Shown piece after piece: positions 1 to 6,900 of a stretch of 7,563 bases of DNA; position 1 is the stretch's first letter, and each line of letters opens with the position of its first letter. The notes below the pieces were generated by a model that searched no databases, was not told the origin of the DNA, and was given only the letters and a program-made list of their open reading frames with translations. Source of the DNA: Chloroflexota bacterium (lineage in GTDB: Bacteria; Chloroflexota; Anaerolineae; Promineifilales; Promineifilaceae); NCBI GenBank assembly GCA_008501785.1, contig QQUD01000770.1:1-7563 (forward strand), in the 5' to 3' direction. The translations under genes and the position numbers were made by a program.

Positions 1-12
1 ATTTCCAAAGTT

Positions 13-15
13 TAG
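13..15 (+). other. In-frame TAG interrupting the adenylation domain
   Basis: Read in the frame of the downstream NRPS segment, bases 1-48 give ISKV-stop-PGNVPITIGRP. The flanking residues resemble the usual adenylation stretch between A5 and A6 (a V-x-P-G-x-x-P-I-x-I-G-R-P pattern), so the stop lies within conserved sequence and not between genes. A GAG, CAG or AAG codon is one base away from TAG. TAG also ends this gene at 958-960, so reassignment of TAG is unlikely. The stop may be a true nonsense mutation, the product of an upstream indel, or a sequence error. Only 12 bases precede it, so these cannot be separated here. Confidence 0.6.
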
Positions 16-24
16 CCAGGAAAT

Positions 25-960
25 GTGCCGATCACAATCGGCCGTCCCATCGACAACACCAGCGTTTACATTCTCGATGAGCATTTGCAGCAAACGGCCG
101 TTGGTATCATCGGTGAACTCTGTATCGGTGGCGCTGACGTCACCCAAGGCTATCTCAACCGCGACGAATTAACTCAAGATCGTTTTTTGCCGAATCCATA
201 TCGAACTGGCGACACCATTTACAAAACCGGTGATTTAGCCCGTTACAATGCCGATGGCACACTGGATTGCCTGGGCCGTATCGACAATCAGGTAAAAATT
301 CGAGGGTTTCGCATTGAATTGGGCGAAATTGAATCCGTTGTTACCCAGCATAGCGGTGTGCAAGATACGGTAATCGTGGCCCAAACCACACCTGCAGGCA
401 GCAAACATCTCGTTGGGTACGTGATTCCGCAAGCTGGCACAACGCCAAAAGTGAGCGATTTGCGTAACTTCTCAAAAACAAAACTGCCAGACTACATGGT
501 TCCGGCAACTTTTATCACATTAGAAACCTTCCCGCTCACCGCCAATGGCAAAATCAATCGATTGGCGTTGCCCAAACCAGATGGCGAACGCCCCGATTTA
601 GGCAACATGTTTGTGCCACCGCGCACACCAGCTGAGAAAAAACTAACAACCATTTGGGAAGATGTGCTGCTGGTCAACAACATTGGCGTGAATGACAGCT
701 TTTTCGATTTAGGCGGCGATTCATTACTGATTGTGCGCGTGCTGAACAAGATACGTAACAACTTCCAAAGCCAATTAGCCGTTCACGATCTCTTCCAATA
801 TCGAACCGTTCGCACATTGGCTGAACACTTGACAGACACCAGCACATCTATCAATGGCAAAGCGTCACAAAAGATTGATGACCGGGCTGCTAAACGACGA
901 GATGCAGTTAACCGTCAAAAAAAGCGGAATTTAGCACGACAGAGAGCACGCCGCAGTTAG
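25..960 (+). CDS. Non-ribosomal peptide synthetase, C-terminal part: adenylation domain (A6-A10) and peptidyl carrier domain, 5' partial or interrupted
   Basis: This is the end of an NRPS that activates an amino acid as its adenylate and holds it as a thioester on a carrier domain. Visible motifs are A6 GELCIGG (112-132), A7 YKTGDLA (220-240), A8 GRIDNQVKIRG...ELGEIE (274-333), A9 LPDYMVP (from 484) and A10 NGKINR with its catalytic Lys codon at 550-552. The carrier motif DSFFDLGGDSLL follows, with the phosphopantetheine Ser codon at 721-723. The pocket residues that set substrate choice (A3-A5) lie outside the window. There is no condensation, epimerisation or thioesterase domain after the carrier, so the chain must pass to another protein, most simply the KS encoded next. 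The last 33 residues (859-957) are very basic. The GTG at 25 is only the first possible start after an in-frame TAG. It falls inside conserved adenylation sequence and its AGGA is only 3 bases away, so it is probably not a true start. Domain identity is firm; gene integrity is not. Confidence 0.85.
   Translation: MPITIGRPIDNTSVYILDEHLQQTAVGIIGELCIGGADVTQGYLNRDELTQDRFLPNPYRTGDTIYKTGDLARYNADGTLDCLGRIDNQVKIRGFRIELGEIESVVTQHSGVQDTVIVAQTTPAGSKHLVGYVIPQAGTTPKVSDLRNFSKTKLPDYMVPATFITLETFPLTANGKINRLALPKPDGERPDLGNMFVPPRTPAEKKLTTIWEDVLLVNNIGVNDSFFDLGGDSLLIVRVLNKIRNNFQSQLAVHDLFQYRTVRTLAEHLTDTSTSINGKASQKIDDRAAKRRDAVNRQKKRNLARQRARRS
94..101. repeat. ACGGCCGT palindrome, copy 1
   Basis: This is a perfect octamer in codon phase 1 (T-A-V) within the upstream adenylation domain. 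A related TCGGCCGT lies at 38-45. This is the one perfect copy without the G-to-C composition switch: 60-base flanks G11/C19 before, G16/C17 after. Confidence 0.7.
859..957 (+). other. Basic C-terminal tail after the carrier domain, possible docking segment
   Basis: The 33 residues following the carrier domain contain 14 Lys or Arg and only 3 Asp, with helix-compatible stretches such as KRRDAVNRQKKRN. Carrier domains that hand over to a separate protein often end in a short docking helix. The next protein starts MSKDDILDG, with three Asp in its first eight residues, so an electrostatic match is possible. The charge pattern is seen directly; the docking role is inferred. Confidence 0.45.
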
Positions 961-999
961 CTTATTCACTGAAACCACATTATTGGAGACAAGGCGACA
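961..999 (+). other. 39-base intergenic gap between the two synthetase genes
   Basis: This short gap holds no hairpin followed by a T-run and no convincing promoter. It carries the ribosome binding site of the next gene. The spacing and shared direction suggest that both genes are read from one transcript. Confidence 0.6.
985..989 (+). promoter_or_regulatory. Ribosome binding site of the KS-AT-ACP-AMT-C-A gene
   Basis: GGAGA lies 10 bases before the ATG at 1000. It supports that start, because the ketosynthase fold begins only about seven codons later (DGIAIVGMAGRFP) and no earlier domain sequence is found upstream in this frame. Confidence 0.6.
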
Positions 1000-3900
1000 A
1001 TGAGCAAAGATGACATCCTTGATGGAATTGCAATCGTAGGCATGGCCGGACGATTTCCCAAGGCACGTAATTTAGACGAATTTTGGAACAACCTTATCAA
1101 TGGTGTTGAAGGGCTGCGACATTTGACTGACGCAGAACTACAAGCCATTGAGCCAGACTACGATGAGATGAAAGATGACCCAGATTACGTACCTGCCACC
1201 GGCATTTTAGATGATGTCGAGCTGTTTGATGCAGACTTTTTTGGTATTAATCCGCGTGAAGCCCGTTCCATCGATCCTCAGCAGCGGCTTTGGTTAGAAA
1301 TTGCCTGGGAATGCATGGAAAATGCAGGCCATGCACCTAACAAATATCCAGGTGCGGTTGGCGTGTTTACCGGCAGCTTCATGAACAGCTACCTATTTTA
1401 CAACCTTTCCCCAGACCGTGAATCTATCGAGGGCTTTGTTCGTTTGCAATCTGTTGAATCATTTATGCACATGATCAATAACGAACGAGATTATTTGCCA
1501 ACGCGTACCTCGTACCTATTGAACCTGACAGGTCCAGCCATCAATGTGCAAACAGCTTGTTCGACGTCGCTGGTTGCCGTTTCGTTAGCCTGCCAAAGCC
1601 TACAAAATTATGAATCAGACATGGCGCTGGCAGGCGGTGTTTGTCTCTTTTTGCCGCAGGAACGCGGCTACATCTATCAGGAAGGAGGCATGCGTTCCTC
1701 TGATGGACATTGCCGACCCTTTGATGCCAAATCATCGGGAACCGTGTTTGCTAGCGGGCTGGGTGTCGTTTTGTTGAAGCGAATGGGAGACGCAGTAGCC
1801 GATGGCGACAATATTTTAGCTGTCATTAAAGGCAGCGCTTTGAATAATGATGGCACACACAAAGCTAGCTACACTGCTCCCAGTATTGATGGACAAGCTG
1901 AAGTGATAGCAATGGCGCAAGCGGTTGCTGGTTTTGAGCCAGATTCAATCAGCTACATCGAAGCACACGGCACAGCAACGCCCATTGGCGACCCCATTGA
2001 AATAGCGGCTTTGACCAAAGCATTCCGCGAAAAAACAGACAAGACACAGTTTTGTGCGGTTGGTTCGGTAAAAAGCAATATCGGACATCTCGACGCGGCT
2101 TCTGGTGTGGCAGGATTGATGAAAACAGTTCTGGCACTTCAGCACGAAGAAATCCCACCAACACTTCATTACGAAAACCCCAATCCTGAAATTGATTTTG
2201 ACAGCAGCCCATTCTACGTTGTGAATAAACGGACTCCCTGGCCAAAGGGTGATGCACCACGTCGTGCGGGCGTTAGTTCGTTTGGTGTGGGGGGGACAAA
2301 CGCCCATGTTGTTTTGGAAGAAGCACCGGAAACAGTACAGGGCTCGGAATCTCGCAAACGACAGTTGTTAATGTTGTCGGCAAAAACAGAAGCGGCATTG
2401 GTGGCGCAGGCACAGAACCTAGCGACCCATTTAGAAGCCAGTCAGGTTGATTTGGCTGATGTTGCCTACACTTTGAATGTTGGCCGCACTGAGCACAATT
2501 TCCGACGTGTGCTGGTTGTACAGGATGTGCAAGATGCGATTTCAGCTTTGCAAGATAAAAAGCAGGGTGCTAAACATCAATTACAGATGGATGAACCGAG
2601 TCTGGTTTTTATGTTCCCTGGACAAGGGTCGCAATATGTGAATATGGGTCTTGAGTTGTATGAACAAGAGCCTGTTTTCCGTGAAGCAATTGACCAATGT
2701 GCAGACATTTTGCAGCCGCTGCTTGATGTGGATATGCGCGTTGTACTGTATCCGGGTGGCGATGATTTGGCTGCATCTGCTGAAAAATTGAAGCAAACTG
2801 GATTGGCACAGCCTGCTATTTTTATGGTGTCTTACGCGCTGGCGCAATTGTGGGAATCCTGGGGTGTGCAGCCGGATGTGATGGTTGGACACAGCGTTGG
2901 TGAATTTGTAGCGGCGGCGTTGGCTGGTGTTTTCTCACTGGAGGATGCGCTGACGATTATTGCGAACCGGGCGCAGTTGATGCAGGATTTGCCTGGGGGC
3001 AGTATGCGGGCGGTGCGGATGACGGTGAAAAAGTTACGGCCGTTTCTCACCAGCGGCATCTCTCTCGCAGCCCACAACGCACCCGGCATTTGTATCGTTT
3101 CAGGTCCGACTGAAGCCATTGATGCATTCGACAAGCGCATGGCGGCCCAAGACTTGGACACGATCCAACTGCACACCTCTCATGCATTCCATTCTGAAAT
3201 GATGGAGCCAATTTTGGCCCCATTTCATGACATCGTGGCGCAAGCAAAATTGAATCCACCAAACTTGCCTATCGTTTCCACTGTCACTGGCACATGGATG
3301 ACTGATGAACAAGCTGCCGACCCCAATTATTGGGTGAAACAGCTGCGGCAAGCAGTTTTGTTTAGCCCAGCCGTGCGCGTGCTGCAAGAAGAGCCAGGAC
3401 GTGTTTTACTCGAAGTGGGTCCTGGCAAAGCGTTGAGCAACGCAGCACTGCAACATGTTAATAAAGAAGCGAAACAAATAGTGATTGATTCGCTTGGTCA
3501 TCCCAAAAATCCGCCTCCCGCGTTACACGCAGTTTTAGAAGGGTTGGGTCGCCTATGGATGGCCGGTATCAAAGTAGATTGGGATGCATTTTATGAAGGC
3601 GAAACGCGGCGACGCGTTCCGCTGCCAACGTATCCATTTGAACGAAAACGGCATTGGATTGAACCACCGGCACTGAATGGGGGGAATACGGCCGTTTCCA
3701 ACCAACCAAACCTTACAAACCACCAAAACCCACCCATGCAAGCATTGCAAACAAAAGGAGACTTGCAAATGAGTCGACAAAAGAACATCGCAGACGCATT
3801 AGCCCAGCTAATGTACGAATTATCTGGCATTGAGATTGAGCCAGACAATTTCCAAACATCATTCATGGAAATGGGATACGATTCCCTTACTCTCACCCAA

Positions 3901-6900
3901 GTCAGCACCGTGTTAAAAAAGAAGATGAAAGTGCAAATTCGTTTCCGCAAGCTGCTCGAAGACGTTTCCAGCATCGACAGCTTGGCTGAATATTGTGCTG
4001 AAAAGCTGCCGGCTCATGCCTATGCAGACCCAGAACCTGCACCACAAGCCGCAGCCCCAGCACAACCAGCACAGCCACCAGCGCAGCCAAACCCACAGAT
4101 GCCTGCACAGCCATCAGCGGGAATGCCACAGATGCCAAACATGCCGCAAGGGATGCAAATGGCTCCGCAGATGATGCCACAAATGAACATGCCCATGCAA
4201 AACCCGATGATGGGCATGGCCAACCCGATGCAAATGCAAATGATGCAGATGCAGCAAATGATGCAGTACCTGCAGCAGCAAATGGCGATGATGATGGGCG
4301 GTTATGGCATGATGCCACAAATGCCAAACATGCCACAGATGCCCCAAGCGCAACCGGCAGCACAACCTCAGGCAGCACAACCCCAAGCTGCTCCGCGGGT
4401 TGTCGAAAAGGTTGTTGAAGTAGAAAGAATGCGCCCACAGGCACCTGTGAAGGCAGAAGGTGATGAAGTAAAGCATGTCCGTTTTGGTCCGTACAAAACC
4501 ATCAAGAAAGAGAAAGGCGGCGCATTAACCAAACAACAGCAAGCACATTTGGATGCGTTGATTGAAAAGTTGACTGCAAAAACGCCAACCTCTAAGAAAA
4601 TGGCACAAGAAAATCGGGACGTGCAGGCCGATCCGCGTACGGTTGCCGGATTTCGTCAGATTTGGAAAGAGCTTGTTTATCAAGTTGTGACGACTAAGTC
4701 GAAAGGCTCACGCGTGTGGGATATTGATGGCAATGAATATGTTGACATTACCACCGGTTTTGGCATTGGCTTCTTGGGGCATTCACCCGACTATGTAACC
4801 GATGCTGTGAGAGAACAGCTTGATCGCGGTGTGGAAATTGGTCCACAGATGCGTTTGGCTGGTGAAGTTTCGCGATTGGTTCGTGAAATAACCGGTTTGG
4901 AACGTGTTTCATTCTGTAACACAGGGTCTGAAGCGGTGATGGCTTCTTTGCGGATGGCGCGGACTTACAGCGGACGCGACAAGATTGTTTATTTCTCAGG
5001 CGATTATCATGGCGTGTTTGATGAAGTGTTGGCGCGTCCACAAGTGATGAATGGCGAGCTGCATACGATGCCAGCCGCACCCGGCATCACCGAAGATTCG
5101 GTCGCGAGCGCCTATATTTTGGATTATGGCACAGATGCTTCGCTGGCATTCATTCGCGATAATGCAGATGATATTGCGGCCGTTTTGATTGAGCCAATTC
5201 AAAGCCGTCATCCTGAAAATCGCCCTCAAGCATTTTTGCAAGAAATTCGCAAACTGACGCAAGAAAATGAGATTGCGATGATTTTCGATGAAGTGATTAC
5301 AGGGTTCCGCGTAGCGCAAGGTGGTGCACAGCAATATTATGGCATTCAACCAGATATTTGCTGCTACGGCAAAATTGTTGGTGGCGGGATGCCGATTGGT
5401 GTCGTTGCTGGTGCGAAAAAATATATGGACGGTATTGACGGTGGCTGGTGGCAATATGGGGATGACTCTATTCCTGAAGCTGACCTAACTTTCTTTGCCG
5501 GGACGTTTGTGCGGCATCCATTGGCGTTGGCGGCGGCGAAAGCGGTTTTGACGCATTTGAAAGCCAATCCGCATTTGCAAGATTGGATGAATGATCGCAC
5601 CGCTCAGTTTGCACAAGAAATGAATTTCTTCTTTGACGAACGTCAGGTCCCGATCAAAATCAATCATTTTAGCTCTTGGTTCCGAGTCGAAGTCCCGACC
5701 GATTTTGCACATCCTGATTTGCTTTTCTATCACTTGATTCAAAATGGCGTGTATGTGTTTACATTTGCCCAAAATTGCTTTTTCTCAGTTGCGCATAGTG
5801 ATGAAGACATTGAATTTGTGAAGAATGCTTTCAAAAAGGCGGTTGTTGATTTGCAGGATGGCGGATTTTTGCCACCTGCACCAGAGGGAATCGCTGACCC
5901 TTTTCCGCTAACGGAGGGGCAGCAGGAGATTTTTCTGGCCTCTCAATTGAGCAAAACGGCCGCCACCTCTTATAACGAGTCTTTTAGTATACGCTTGCGG
6001 GGTGCTGTTCGTCCGGCCTTGCTGTGCCAGGCTGCGCAAGCGGTGATTTATAGGCATGATGCATTACACATGCGTTTCTCGCCTGAGGGCGACTGGCAGA
6101 AACGTGCAGCGTCGAAGCTGGTGCAGGTGCCTTTCTACGATTGGTCTGACCTGACACCAGACGCTGCTGAAACAAAACTTGCTGAGACGCTCGACAAAGA
6201 TATGACGACGGCTTTTGATTTGGTGAATGGACCGCTGGTTCATGCCAAATTGATTAAGCTGCAAGAAAACGAGTTTGTTTTCCACTTTCTCGCTGACCAC
6301 ATTGTGTATGACGGCTGGTCAGCGGTGATTGTGATTGACGAGGTTCGTGACATTTACAATGCTCAGGCAGAGGGTAAGTTACCTGAATTGGAGGATGCGG
6401 ACAGTTACCGTGAGTATGTGTCTTGGGAGAAGGAGGAGTTGAGTGGCGAAAACGGCCGTAATCTCATCACCTATTGGCAAAATAAATTTGCTACCCTGCC
6501 CGAGCCGCTAGAAATGCCCACCGACTATCCACGGCCACCGGTTAAAACCTATCAGGCTGGCTCGGTCCACTTCGAATTTGATGAATCGTTGATTGCGAAA
6601 GCAAAAGCGGCGGCGGCACGCAATAATGTTAGTCTTTTTGTCTACATGTTGGCGGCTTACAAAGCGCTGCTGTTCCGATTGTCTGGGCAAGGCGATCAGG
6701 TGATTGGGATTCATACTGCTGGGCAAGCCGTGTCTGGTATGATGAATTTACTAGGCCATGCTGTTGGCATTTTGCCGATTCGAGCACAAATGGACAACGG
6801 GACACCCTTTGCCGATTTGTTGCAGCAGGTGAAAGATGACTTTTTGAATGCACAAGACGCGCAGCCGGTGACGTTAGGGACGCTGCTGCGAGCATTGAAG

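Noticed and set aside
25..27. GTG at 25 as a genuine gene start
   Set aside because: It lies inside conserved adenylation sequence, with an AGGA only three bases upstream, so it is more likely an artefact of the TAG at 13-15.
235..761. Reverse-strand open frames over the upstream NRPS
   Set aside because: They are shadows of the A and carrier domains; no recognisable protein sequence.
961..999. Promoter or terminator between the two genes
   Set aside because: A TTATTC/ACATTAT-like pair is too close and too weak, and no hairpin with a T-run is present in 39 bases.
3490..3768. Possible ketoreductase or methyltransferase domain between AT and ACP
   Set aside because: Only the post-AT linker and a short low-complexity linker are present; the space is far too short and no nucleotide-binding motif is seen.
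3902..4476. Long reverse-strand open frames opposite the Met-rich linker
   Set aside because: They are the antisense of ATG/CCA/CAG-rich codons, give Cys/His/Ala low-complexity text, and overlap a clearly conserved gene.
5176..5963. CGGCCG near-copies at 5176 and 5956 as full members of the octamer set
   Set aside because: Each has one changed outer base and neither shows a clear composition switch; they are mentioned only as controls.
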